Shown: positions 1 to 6,731, counted from the stretch's first letter. The stretch is 64,000 nucleotides of DNA from Paraburkholderia fynbosensis (GCF_902859935.1 NZ_CADIKI010000007.1:186001-250000); one strand, 5' to 3'. Program-made: numbers and translations. The notes: a model not told the origin generated them from the letters alone.

Positions 1-96
1 GGTGGCCGGCTGGCCTTCCGGGCTGTCTGCATCGGATTTGCGCGCGGCGCCGCGAAGGAATTTAAAAGGATTCCATTTCTTCTGGTCAGTGTTCAT
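1..96 (-). CDS. Truncated gene start, last gene of the hsp20 cluster
   Basis: Only the first 32 codons are present; the gene runs off the left edge. The visible start reads MNTDQKKWNPFKFLR and then a hydrophilic Ala/Ser/Asp/Pro stretch. The ATG at 96 has a strong ribosome site (AGGAG at 110-106). It lies downstream of two Hsp20 genes on the same strand and probably shares their transcript, so a third small heat-shock protein or another stress protein is plausible. The N-terminus itself carries no diagnostic domain, so no product is assigned. Confidence 0.6.
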   Translation of the reverse strand, partial: MNTDQKKWNPFKFLRGAARKSDADSPEGQPAT

Positions 97-109
97 CGTA
101 GGATTCTCC

Positions 110-385
110 TTAAGGCACGTCTGGCAGGAGAGCCGGATGCCGGTCATTTGGCGGAAACAGTGGCGTGAACGTTGATGTTTCCGATTGCCCGTACGCGGCT
201 GCCGTGGTCGCCTCGCCGTCGACGCTCCTGGCCCGCGCGGCGAACGGGCCGTCCGCGGACCGGCGTAGCAGCATTGGCGACATGCTGACCGGGGATTCAC
301 TCCGGCGTCCCCGACGGCTGTCCTGCATCCTGGCCTTCACATCGGACGGCGGCGGCCTGGTGGCCGCCACCGGGTTTTCTCCTGT
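110..385 (-). CDS. Possible small hypothetical protein between hsp20 genes
   Basis: An open frame fills the 311-base gap between an Hsp20 gene and the truncated gene at the left edge. The likely start is a GTG at about 385, preceded by AGGAG at a proper distance; a GTG at 394 is also open. The stop codon (TAA at 112-110) sits inside the ribosome site of the next gene, as in tightly packed operons. The product would be about 90 residues, rich in Arg, Ser, Pro and Ala, with no recognisable domain, signal peptide or membrane segment. The composition could equally be GC-rich noncoding drift, so this is a weak call resting on spacing and the ribosome site. Confidence 0.3.
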   Translation of the reverse strand, partial: TGENPVAATRPPPSDVKARMQDSRRGRRSESPVSMSPMLLRRSADGPFAARARSVDGEATTAAAYGQSETSTFTPLFPPNDRHPALLPDVP

Positions 386-407
386 CGTTGTCACCCGTCT
401 GCCGGGT

Positions 408-815
408 TCAGTCCGTCCGGACCTCGATCCGGCGCGGCCGGGCTTCGTCGCGGCGCGGTATCGTCAGCCTCAGCACGCCGTCCTTCAGGTTTGCGTCGAT
501 TTTCGTTGGGTCGAAGTCAGCGCCAAGAGCGAACGCCCGCGCGAAGTGAGGCTGGCGGATTTCGGCGTGATGCAGACGCAGCCCCTCCGGCGTGGGTACC
601 ACCGCCTCTGCCTCGATGTACAGGTTGCCATCGTGCACCTTTACATCGAGCCGGTCCTTAGTCACGCCGGGCAGATCCGCCCACAGGGTGATGCCCTGGC
701 TGTCCTCGAAGATGTCCACGGGCGGCGTTAGCGTGATCCGGCGTTGTGACTGCTCGTCTTCGCGCCGCGCCACCGCCTTTTCGTCTTTCCTGGCAAGTTC
801 TGTGGTGTCGTTCAT
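408..815 (-). CDS. Hsp20 / alpha-crystallin small heat-shock protein
   Basis: A cytoplasmic ATP-independent holdase that binds unfolding proteins during heat stress. The 135-residue protein has a charged N-arm (1-30) followed by an alpha-crystallin domain of about 32-127. This includes the start PPVDIFED, the LPGV loop and the family signature KDGVLRLTIP (111-120), then a short C-terminal tail. Length is typical. The start has a GAGGA ribosome site. The gene follows the other hsp20 by only 28 bases, so both are probably expressed from the sigma32-type promoter at 1421-1449. Bacteria often pair two Hsp20s that form mixed oligomers, which would fit here. Confidence 0.93.
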   Translation of the reverse strand: MNDTTELARKDEKAVARREDEQSQRRITLTPPVDIFEDSQGITLWADLPGVTKDRLDVKVHDGNLYIEAEAVVPTPEGLRLHHAEIRQPHFARAFALGADFDPTKIDANLKDGVLRLTIPRRDEARPRRIEVRTD

Positions 816-843
816 GATGTCCTCCTCAGTTCTGCGACGGGTT

Positions 844-1287
844 TCATTGAACGGTGATGGCTCGCGGCTTCGATGTTTCCCGCTTGCCGATACTCACGGT
901 CAGGCAGCCATTGGTGTATTGCGCCTTAACGTTGTCGGGGTCCGCGTGCTGCGGCAGTTCAATGACGCGCCGGAAAGCGCCGACGAACCGCTCCTGCGCA
1001 TAGGCACGTGTATCGTCGCCGGCCGCTTCGGGCTGTGCGGTCCGGCGCTCGCCGCTAATGGTCAGCAGCCCCTTGTCAATCGACACATCAAGGTTGGCCG
1101 GATCGATACCCGGCGCGAACGCGACGATCTCAATCGAGTCGTCAGTCGAACCGATGTTGACCTGTGGGAACGCACCGGAGCGCCCGGAACGGATGCTGGA
1201 CGGGAAGCCGCCGAAGAGGCTCGCCATCTGCCGTTGCAGACGGTCGAGTTCGCCGAAAAGGTCGGTCCCGGAATAGAGATCACTCAT
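844..1287 (-). CDS. Hsp20 small heat-shock protein (first of cluster)
   Basis: A second small heat-shock chaperone of 147 residues. The N-arm contains FGELDRLQRQMASLFGG, typical of class A bacterial Hsp20s. The alpha-crystallin domain covers roughly 40-140 with the core FPQVNIGSTDDSIEIVAF and the NGCLTVSIGK signature, then a short tail. The frame stays open far upstream, but the start is set at the ATG at 1287 because AAGGAGG lies nine bases before it; an ATG two codons earlier is too close to that site. The gene is first behind a sigma32-type promoter, and its ribosome site can be masked by a hairpin (1295-1318), so heat may control both transcription and translation. Confidence 0.93.
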   Translation of the reverse strand: MSDLYSGTDLFGELDRLQRQMASLFGGFPSSIRSGRSGAFPQVNIGSTDDSIEIVAFAPGIDPANLDVSIDKGLLTISGERRTAQPEAAGDDTRAYAQERFVGAFRRVIELPQHADPDNVKAQYTNGCLTVSIGKRETSKPRAITVQ

Positions 1288-1294
1288 GGTCATT

Positions 1295-1318
1295 TCCTCC
1301 TTCAGACCAGCAGGAAGA
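1295..1318 (-). promoter_or_regulatory. Hairpin masking the hsp20 ribosome site (RNA thermometer candidate)
   Basis: In the minus-strand transcript UCUUCCU (1318-1312) can pair over seven bases, including one G-U, with AGGAGGA (1301-1295), leaving a ten-base loop. The 3' arm is the Shine-Dalgarno sequence of the first hsp20 gene. Sequestered ribosome sites that melt on warming are known in hsp20 leaders (ROSE and fourU types). This one is not an exact match to either class, and the function is inferred. Confidence 0.5.
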
Positions 1319-1420
1319 CGAACCGGCCTACGCGCTCCAGTTCGTCTGCCGTGCTGCGGGCAAACAAATAGAAACACGCAGCGCGCTGGACTACTCGCGC
1401 GACTGCCTGAGCGGAATTTA

Positions 1421-1449
1421 AGATAGGAATCCTGCGCGAAAATTTCAAG
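1421..1449 (-). promoter_or_regulatory. Sigma32-type heat-shock promoter of the hsp20 operon
   Basis: The minus strand has CTTGAAA (1449-1443), a 15-base spacer and CCTATCT (1427-1421). This is very close to the RpoH consensus (CTTGAAA, then CCCCATnT at 13-15 bases). The predicted start near 1412 gives a leader of about 125 bases for the hsp20 gene at 1287. Confidence 0.8.
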
Positions 1450-1470
1450 AGGGTGTCGCCACTTTTTGTC

Positions 1471-1498
1471 CTTGAATTTGGCCGGCCGCATCCCTACC
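1471..1498 (+). promoter_or_regulatory. Divergent sigma32-like promoter
   Basis: CTTGAAT (1471-1477), a 14-base spacer and CCCTACC (1492-1498) point to the right, back to back with the hsp20 promoter. The predicted start near 1505 would give a leader of about 28 bases for the unknown gene at 1533. The -10 match is weaker than in the hsp20 promoter. Confidence 0.55.
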
Positions 1499-1532
1499 TC
1501 TTCGACACCCCTGACGACCATGCGAGGACACC

Positions 1533-1916
1533 ATGGAATTCGAATATGACTGGCTGACACTGGGACGACACCGGATCCGGCTGCGCTCAACAAAGGGTTT
1601 CCCGACCGAGACGATGCGCGCGGCGGTCGAAGTAATCCGGCTGGCGATCGACAACAATATGAGCGCGCGTGCGCGCCTGGTTGAAGTGGTATTTCACCGG
1701 GAATCCGCTTACGAGATTGCTGTCGGCACCACCTTTGCCGACGACCGACTTTGCGCGCCGCAACTGGAAGCGGCGGTTGCGACGGTCCTGGGTCTGCAGC
1801 CCGCGCAGATCAATATTTTCGTGACCGTAGTGACGCAGGAGGAGGTTGATCTGCACTTCGGTGTCTACGAAAGAATGCTGGCCGAAAAGCTTGGCGTGGT
1901 GCCGCCGATCCAGTGA
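1533..1916 (+). CDS. Conserved-looking hypothetical protein, heat-shock-linked
   Basis: A 127-residue soluble protein with no domain I recognise. It looks like a compact alpha/beta fold: an N-terminal beta stretch (FEYDWLTLGRHRIRLRST), a helix (TMRAAVEVIRLAIDNNM), alternating strands and helices, and a C-terminal helix (LHFGVYERMLAEKLG). There are no Cys residues except one near the middle, no signal peptide and no membrane segment. GAGGA precedes the ATG. Codon use and GC match real genes around it. It diverges from the hsp20 operon and has its own sigma32-like promoter, so a role in the heat or envelope stress response is a reasonable guess. The function is unknown. Confidence 0.75.
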   Translation: MEFEYDWLTLGRHRIRLRSTKGFPTETMRAAVEVIRLAIDNNMSARARLVEVVFHRESAYEIAVGTTFADDRLCAPQLEAAVATVLGLQPAQINIFVTVVTQEEVDLHFGVYERMLAEKLGVVPPIQ

Positions 1917-2254
1917 TCGCACGACAGCCGTCCGCCGCCAGCAAGGAGCAATGCACAGGCTTCTTTACGGAAAGAAGGGGCCGCCGATGCCGTCTTACCG
2001 CCGACTATCCCTCATGTAAGGCGCGCTCCCCAATTGTTTGGAAACTCGTCTATGAGTAATGTCCTCAATCACATGATGACTGGCGTTAAAGAAGGCAATC
2101 GGAGCTGATGGAAATGGTCGGTTGCCGCCTTGCTGAATGGCGGTTTGCTGCTCGTCAGTAGGCGTTCCCGATAGAGTGCAAGGGAACGCTCATGGCCGTA
2201 TTCGGGCCGACGGCGAGCGCACCAAACCGACCAAAGCGCACGGTCGATTTGCAA
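1917..2254. other. Intergenic region with an inverted repeat, no gene supported
   Basis: About 340 bases of lower coding character lie between the unknown gene and hxlR. Short open frames exist on both strands but lack ribosome sites or recognisable products. The clearest structure is an 8-base inverted repeat, GCGTTCCC (2162-2169) and GGGAACGC (2182-2189), with a 12-base loop. It may be a dispersed palindromic element or a decayed gene. Confidence 0.4.
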
Positions 2255-2629
2255 TCACGGCGATGGTTGTCCCGAAGCGTCGCGCTTGGCGAAGATGCTT
2301 GCCATTTCCGCCGCATTCTCGGTTCCCCAGGTGCACAGCGGGACGATCGCGTCGGCCAGGCTGCGACCGAGCGGGGTCAGCGCGTAGTCGACACGCGGCG
2401 GCACCTCCTTGTAGTCGGTCCGCGCTAGCACTCGATCGGCCTCCAGATCCTTCAACTGCTGGATCAGCACCTTGTCGCTGACGCCTTGTGTCAAGCGCTT
2501 GAGCTCGCCGTAGCGCTTCGGGCCGTCGCGCAAAAAAAACAGGATCAGCGGTTTCCACTTGCCCGAGATGATGCGCAGCGTGGCGTTGAGCCCACAGCCG
2601 GTATCGCAGTTTTGAGAGGACGTCGTCAT
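2255..2629 (-). CDS. HxlR-family winged-helix regulator
   Basis: A 124-residue DNA-binding repressor of the HxlR type. The family core is clear: ATLRIISGKWKPLILFFLRDG (about 16-36), the helix GELKRLTQGVSDKVLIQQL, the wing, and LTPLGRSLADAI. Cys8 and Cys12 sit at the N-terminus, where quinone- and electrophile-sensing relatives (YodB, QorR) carry their reactive Cys; sensing here is an inference. The gene diverges from an SDR oxidoreductase. A perfect inverted repeat (2631-2648) touches its start codon, there is no visible Shine-Dalgarno, and autoregulation is likely. Its targets are probably itself and the oxidoreductases at 2715 and 3522. Confidence 0.9.
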   Translation of the reverse strand: MTTSSQNCDTGCGLNATLRIISGKWKPLILFFLRDGPKRYGELKRLTQGVSDKVLIQQLKDLEADRVLARTDYKEVPPRVDYALTPLGRSLADAIVPLCTWGTENAAEMASIFAKRDASGQPSP

Positions 2630-2630
2630 G

Positions 2631-2648
2631 TTTTGGTACTTACCAAAA
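2631..2648. promoter_or_regulatory. Perfect inverted repeat, probable HxlR operator
   Basis: TTTTGGTA and TACCAAAA are separated by two bases, and the repeat ends one base before the hxlR start codon (2629). Palindromes of this kind are used by quinone-sensing HxlR repressors. Direct copies of ATACTTGT at 2654-2661 and 2682-2689 lie between it and the SDR gene and may be extra half-sites. Occupancy here would block both divergent genes. Confidence 0.6.
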
Positions 2649-2714
2649 AGTGCATACTTGTCCTAATGTAATCAGGTCTGGATACTTGTGCAACCCCAAC
2701 AAAGGATCCATGAC

Positions 2715-3449
2715 ATGACCAGACTGAATGGAAAGACCGCCGTGATCACCGGCGGCGCTACCGGCATCGGCCGCGCCGCGGCACAGCGCTTCATCGAAGA
2801 GGGCGCCTTCGTCTTTATCTTCGGCCGCCGACAAGAAGCGCTCGACGCCGCTGTGGCCGACCTCGGGCCCAATGCCCGCGCGGTGAAAGGCTCGGTCTCC
2901 GAGCCGGCCGACCTCGACCGACTCTACGCGGCCGTGAAGGCCGAGCGCGCAACCCTCGACATCGTCTTCGCCAATGCCGGGGCCGGAAGCCCGCTTCCGC
3001 TCGGCAAGATCACTGCCGAGCACATTGACGATATCTTCAATACCAACGTGAAAGGCTCGATCTTCACTATCCAGAAGGCGTTGCCGCTGATGGGCCGAGG
3101 CGGTTCGATCATCCTGACCGGATCGAGCGCCGGCACCACGGGAGCCCCGGCATTCAGCGTCTATAGCGCGAGCAAGGCCGCAGTGCGCAATCTCGCGCGG
3201 ACCTGGGCGGAGGACCTGAAGGGCACTGGCATCCGGGTCAACGTACTGTCGCCTGGGCCGACGGCGACCGAACTGGCGAAGGAGGCACTAGGCGAGGAAG
3301 GCATGAAGGCCTTCGCCTCGATGAATCCGCTGCAGCGCATGGCCGATCCGGCGGAGATCGGGGCGGTCGCTGCTTTTCTCGCGTCGCAGGACAGCAGCTT
3401 CATGACCGCCAGCGAGGTCGCCGTCGATGGTGGCCTGGCGCAAATTTGA
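2715..3449 (+). CDS. SDR-family NAD(P)-dependent oxidoreductase
   Basis: A 244-residue classical short-chain dehydrogenase, probably cytosolic. The coenzyme loop TGGATGIG spans 12-19, NAG is in the middle, and the catalytic Ser (about 138), Tyr150 and Lys154 (YSASK) are all present. The C-terminal motif LSPGPTATEL and the end VDGGLAQI are usual. The substrate cannot be read from sequence. The frame is open from a GTG at 2688, but the ATG at 2715 is chosen because AAAGGA lies eight bases before it and the resulting N-terminus fits the family. It diverges from the HxlR repressor and is probably derepressed when that regulator is released. Confidence 0.9.
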   Translation: MTRLNGKTAVITGGATGIGRAAAQRFIEEGAFVFIFGRRQEALDAAVADLGPNARAVKGSVSEPADLDRLYAAVKAERATLDIVFANAGAGSPLPLGKITAEHIDDIFNTNVKGSIFTIQKALPLMGRGGSIILTGSSAGTTGAPAFSVYSASKAAVRNLARTWAEDLKGTGIRVNVLSPGPTATELAKEALGEEGMKAFASMNPLQRMADPAEIGAVAAFLASQDSSFMTASEVAVDGGLAQI

Positions 3450-3521
3450 CGCGCCGCGCCCGGCCGGTCACTCCGTTCGGTATTCGGAGCCCGTAGGGCG
3501 TGGTGAACCAAAGGAGAATAT

Positions 3522-4121
3522 ATGAGCTTTGCAATTATCGGTTTTGGCAAGGTCGGCCAAGCTCTTGCAAAGGCGTTTGCCCGTAGCGACATCGAAGTAT
3601 CCGTTGCAACCACGCGCGACCCCGAAAGCTTTGCATCCGAGGTGGCCGCGATTGGACCTGCGATCATCCCCAAAAAACTGGCGGACGCCGTCAAAGCGGA
3701 CATCATTTTTTTGGCTGTCCGTTTCGAGTCGCACCGGGAGGTCGCGAAGGCGCTGCCCACCTGGCAGGGGAAGACCATCGTCGATGTGACCAATGCCTAC
3801 GGCGTGCCCCCTGAGGAATTGGGAGGACAGCCCTCTTCCAAGGTCGTCGCGCACGCCTTCACTGGCGGAAGACTGGTCAAGGGCTTCAATCATTTGGTCG
3901 CTGCTGTGCTGGGCCAGGATCCGGCCGTACACGGTGGTAGGAGAGCAGTATTCCTATCGAGCGACGATGACAGCGCCGCAGCGGAGATTGGTGCGCTTGC
4001 GGAAAAACTTGGTTTCGCCCCGATCCCGCTGGGCGGGCTTTCGGAAGTCGGGTTGCTTGTCCAGGCGCGCGGGAATAGCTGGGGTCGATTGATCTTCAAG
4101 GACTTGGTCAAGTTCGACTAG
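3522..4121 (+). CDS. F420-type NADP oxidoreductase (NAD(P)-binding protein)
   Basis: A 199-residue Rossmann-fold protein of the F420-dependent NADP oxidoreductase-like family. The nucleotide loop IIGFGKVGQAL lies at 5-15, followed by the strand with RD (TTRDPESF) suited to NADP, the segment DIIFLAVRFES, and KTIVDVTNAYG. Most bacterial members do not use F420 and are simply NADP-binding reductases of unknown substrate. AAAGGAG precedes the ATG at a good distance. It follows the SDR gene by 72 bases and may be cotranscribed, giving an HxlR-controlled pair of reductases, possibly for reactive carbonyls or quinones. The substrate is not determinable. Confidence 0.82.
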   Translation: MSFAIIGFGKVGQALAKAFARSDIEVSVATTRDPESFASEVAAIGPAIIPKKLADAVKADIIFLAVRFESHREVAKALPTWQGKTIVDVTNAYGVPPEELGGQPSSKVVAHAFTGGRLVKGFNHLVAAVLGQDPAVHGGRRAVFLSSDDDSAAAEIGALAEKLGFAPIPLGGLSEVGLLVQARGNSWGRLIFKDLVKFD

Positions 4122-4342
4122 TTAATCGTGATCGTGGATCTCGACGCGATCCTGCTTCGCAAAAATGGAGCAGCCACTGTCTAATTGAAGCGCGGGCGCC
4201 GCCGGCGGTCGAGGTCGCGTCCGATCCGCAGCGGCCCTTGAAATATCTATTTCGTGCGGCCGAAATTCGAGCAATAGCGGCAAATGAGCGAGCGCTCGTG
4301 GACCGCATAGTACCGTTGCACCGCTATGCGCGTGTGGGCCGG

Positions 4343-4480
4343 TCAATTGACGGGTGCGGCTTCCGGAAACGTCCATGCCCCGCTGAGGATCTCAGCACGT
4401 GGACGGTAGAGCCGCACCGTGTAATTCCATCCGGCAACAGTCGGTAGGCAATTCTCGACCTGGTCATTGGCGTGTCCGCG
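4343..4480 (-). pseudogene. Tail fragment of a DUF1254/DUF1214-type gene
   Basis: The last 45 codons before the TGA at 4343 read [19 protein letters not shown] and then [17 protein letters not shown]. This strongly resembles the C-terminal end of DUF1254/DUF1214 proteins (LPTP-G-F-RLY-P---L-G-W-PP). Upstream the similarity is lost and runs into the integrase remnant. No start or ribosome site is present, so it is a remnant, not a gene. Family assignment is from memory of the motif only. Confidence 0.5.
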
Positions 4481-4532
4481 CCCGGCGCGCCGACCGCTGC
4501 AAGCGTTGCCGAACCGGTCAGAGAGATCACCT

Positions 4533-4864
4533 CTATACGTTGCGCGCCGCGAAGGGGCGCAACCCACTTGTGTGTGGGCCAATACGCTGACCGAGACGCT
4601 GGACCTGTTCATCGCCTTGATGGGGCATCGAGCAATGAGAGCTTCTTATGCAATCTTCCTGGTAGCGTCCGAGCGCTTCGCGCATGTGGTGCGCTCTGAC
4701 TTCGATCGGTCGGTCGAGGTACAACCCTGAGTCCATCTCGCCTTCTATGCGACGAGCCCATTGCTGCGCATGCTGCTTCGTGTCGAAGTCGGTTGAACCG
4801 GCCTGTAGCCGCATCGACGGACCTCTGCACGCCAGTAGGCGCCGCGTTCGCTGATACATGCCAT
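4533..4864 (-). pseudogene. Frameshifted N-terminal stub of a tyrosine-type integrase
   Basis: The start at 4864 reads MACISERGAYWRAEVRRCGY and continues RPVQ, a typical integrase N-terminal beta region. The continuation, TDFDTKQHAQQWARRIEGEM, is in another frame, so a frameshift lies near 4800. The following SAM-like helix region (REALGRYQED) degrades by about 4533. The whole catalytic domain (R-H-R-Y) is missing. It sits next to the 3' end of tRNA-Lys and reads away from it, the standard layout of a tRNA-targeting island integrase. It is a dead remnant. Confidence 0.75.
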
Positions 4865-4971
4865 TTTCAAGCTCCAGAGACATTGATGAGATGCTTAGTC
4901 CGGATTCTCGAACTCCGGCAGATTTCCGGCAAAGGCGAGTTTTTGACGCCGCTACGCGCTTGCTACAGACG

Positions 4972-5004
4972 AAAAAAAAGCACCGCGATCGCTCGCAAGT
5001 GCTT
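4972..5004 (-). terminator. Intrinsic terminator of tRNA-Lys
   Basis: On the minus strand AAGCAC pairs with GTGCTT around an inner TGCGA-GCGA-TCGCG stem-loop, followed by a run of eight T. It lies 23 bases after the tRNA 3' end, between the tRNA and the integrase remnant. Confidence 0.85.
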
Positions 5005-5026
5005 GATTTCCAGCAGCAGAATTCTT

Positions 5027-5102
5027 TGGTGGGGCGTGAGTGACTCGAACACTCGACCTACGGATTAAGAGTCCGCTGCTCTACCAACTGAGCTAACGCC
5101 CC
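5027..5102 (-). tRNA. tRNA-Lys (anticodon CUU)
   Basis: A 76-base cloverleaf with encoded CCA. The acceptor stem is GGGGCGT paired with ACGCCCC, the D arm GCTCAGTTGGTAGAGC, the anticodon loop CTCTTAA (anticodon CTT), and the T arm GAGTG-TTCGAGT-CACTC. It has its own promoter and terminator. Its 3' side faces an integrase remnant, so it was probably an island attachment site; I see no second copy of the 3' end nearby. Confidence 0.97.
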
Positions 5103-5115
5103 CAACAGAAGCGAA

Positions 5116-5144
5116 ATTATGCAGTAACTTTTTGAGCTTGCCAA
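5116..5144 (-). promoter_or_regulatory. Sigma70 promoter of tRNA-Lys
   Basis: On the minus strand TTGGCA (5144-5139), a 17-base spacer and CATAAT (5121-5116) lie 14 bases before the tRNA 5' end. The fit to the housekeeping consensus is close. Confidence 0.75.
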
Positions 5145-5309
5145 GCCCCCCTTTAGTAAATTTCTTAAAAATATTCGCGTCGGCAGATGGGAGCCATTCC
5201 CCTCGATGGCGCCACCAGCGTGAACAAGGCGCGGCGCTGATCGTCCCGGTATCATGTCGCGGACACCTCACCGCGCGAAGCGTCGCGCGGCTTTCGACCG
5301 GGGACTGCC

Positions 5310-5714
5310 ATGGATGAGAAAGAAATTATCGAGTTGCTCGACCGCATCCTCGCGCCATGGGTCCGTGCGCTCACGCTGACCCCGGTCAAAGTCGATGAAG
5401 AAAGCGCCACACTGCGCCTGCCGTTTTCCGGCGGCCTGCGCCATGCGGGCGGCGTGATCTGCGGCCAGGTGTTCATGGCGGCCGCCGACACGGCGATGAT
5501 CGTCGCCATTTCGGCCGCGCTCGGCGGCTTCAAGCCGATGAGCACGGTGTCGCTGAACATCAACTTCATGCGTGCGGTCCGCAAGGGCGACGTGCTGATC
5601 ACCGCGCGCGTGCTGCGCATGGGCCGCAATCTGGTGTTCGGCGAAGTCGAATTGTTCGATGAAACCGGCAACATGGCCGTCCACGCCACCACGACGTACG
5701 CGCTGCTCGACTGA
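5310..5714 (+). CDS. PaaI-type hotdog thioesterase
   Basis: A 134-residue single hotdog-fold protein of the PaaI thioesterase family, which hydrolyses acyl-CoA thioesters. The pattern FSGGLRHAGGVICGQVFMAAADTAM (given here in family terms as the HGG/G helix region) is followed by STVSLNINFMRAVRKGDVL and the C-terminal strand with HATTTYALL. The usual catalytic Asp/Asn is supplied by ADTAM in the central helix. The start at 5310 is preceded by a weak purine-rich site. It lies 44 bases before the patatin gene on the same strand, so the two may form a lipid or acyl-CoA turnover pair. Substrate unknown. Confidence 0.85.
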   Translation: MDEKEIIELLDRILAPWVRALTLTPVKVDEESATLRLPFSGGLRHAGGVICGQVFMAAADTAMIVAISAALGGFKPMSTVSLNINFMRAVRKGDVLITARVLRMGRNLVFGEVELFDETGNMAVHATTTYALLD

Positions 5715-5757
5715 GACAGAAACAGCGCGGCAAGCCGCACGAGAGGAAAAACCAGGA

Positions 5758-6633
5758 ATGTTCGATCAGGTCGTATTCGCCGGTGGCGGCAACCGCTGCT
5801 GGTGGCAGGCGGGTTTCTGGGACGTGGTGCAGCCGGAGTTACAGGTCCGGCCGCGCGTCATTACCGGCATTTCGGCCGGCGCCGCGACCGCGTGCATGCT
5901 CTACACGCGCGACTCGGGCTGGGTCATGCGCTATTACCAGGACGCACTGCGCCACAACACCCGCAACGCTTACTGGGGCAACCTGCTGCGCGGCGAGTCG
6001 GTGTTTCCGCACTACCGGATCTACCGGCAGGCGCTGCTCGACATCTACGGCGAGAAGTTTTCGACGCTTGCCGGCGCGCCGGAAATCCGCATCGGCGTCT
6101 CGCATCTGCCGCGCTGGCTGGGCGCGCGCAGCGCAGTCGCCGCGGGCCTGATCGCGTACAACATCGAGAAATACGTGCGCAAGACGCTGCATCCGACCTT
6201 GGGTCAGACGCTCGGCTTTCATCCGGAATTCGTGCGTGCGCAGGATTGCGCGAGCGTCGAGGATCTCGCGGATCTGATCCTGCAATCATCCAGTACGCCG
6301 CCGTTTACGCCGGTTCTGCGGCGCAACGGCCGGCCGGTGCTGGACGGTGGCATGGTCGACAACGTGCCGGTCGGCGCACTCGACGCGAACGCCCCCGGTA
6401 ACGTGCTGGTGATGGTCACGCGCCTCTACCCACGGCCACAGATGTTCGTCGTGCCGCACGGCGCGCAGCAACGGCTTTACGTGCAGCCGTCGCGCAAGGT
6501 GCCGATTTCGAGCTGGGATTACACGAGCCCTTCGCAGATGACGCATGCCTACAATCTCGGTCGCGCCGATGGCGAGACCTTCCTCGAGCGCGTACCCGAT
6601 CTGCTGGAGGCTGGCGCGCACGAAGCGCGCTGA
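5758..6633 (+). CDS. Patatin-like phospholipase
   Basis: A 291-residue lipid acyl hydrolase with the patatin Ser-Asp dyad. The oxyanion loop is GGGNRCWWQ near the N-terminus, the nucleophile elbow GISAG places Ser39, and the DGG motif places Asp196 (VLDGGMVDNVP). No signal peptide is visible, so it is cytosolic or delivered by another route. The ATG at 5758 is chosen because AGGA sits just upstream and the oxyanion loop starts within ten residues, as in relatives. It follows a thioesterase gene closely, which suggests membrane lipid or fatty acid turnover. The natural substrate cannot be told. Confidence 0.88.
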   Translation: MFDQVVFAGGGNRCWWQAGFWDVVQPELQVRPRVITGISAGAATACMLYTRDSGWVMRYYQDALRHNTRNAYWGNLLRGESVFPHYRIYRQALLDIYGEKFSTLAGAPEIRIGVSHLPRWLGARSAVAAGLIAYNIEKYVRKTLHPTLGQTLGFHPEFVRAQDCASVEDLADLILQSSSTPPFTPVLRRNGRPVLDGGMVDNVPVGALDANAPGNVLVMVTRLYPRPQMFVVPHGAQQRLYVQPSRKVPISSWDYTSPSQMTHAYNLGRADGETFLERVPDLLEAGAHEAR

Positions 6634-6731
6634 GTCGAGCTGAGCTGCGCGGATGGGTTGCGCGTGAGGTCGCGTACCGGCCGGCCACCAGGCGCCGGCA
6701 ATCGTCGCCGGCAGCCAGTCAACGCCCAGCC

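Larger units (their letters stand above)
4122..5026. other. Decayed accessory segment beside tRNA-Lys
   Basis: About 900 bases without an intact gene. It holds an integrase stub, the tail of a DUF1254/DUF1214-type gene and unassignable short frames, all consistent with deletion of a genomic island that used the neighbouring tRNA gene. Nothing recognisable remains at 4122-4340. Confidence 0.6.

Noticed and set aside
4533..4883. An intact 116-residue hypothetical gene
   Set aside because: The integrase N-terminus is split between two frames, so it is a frameshifted remnant.
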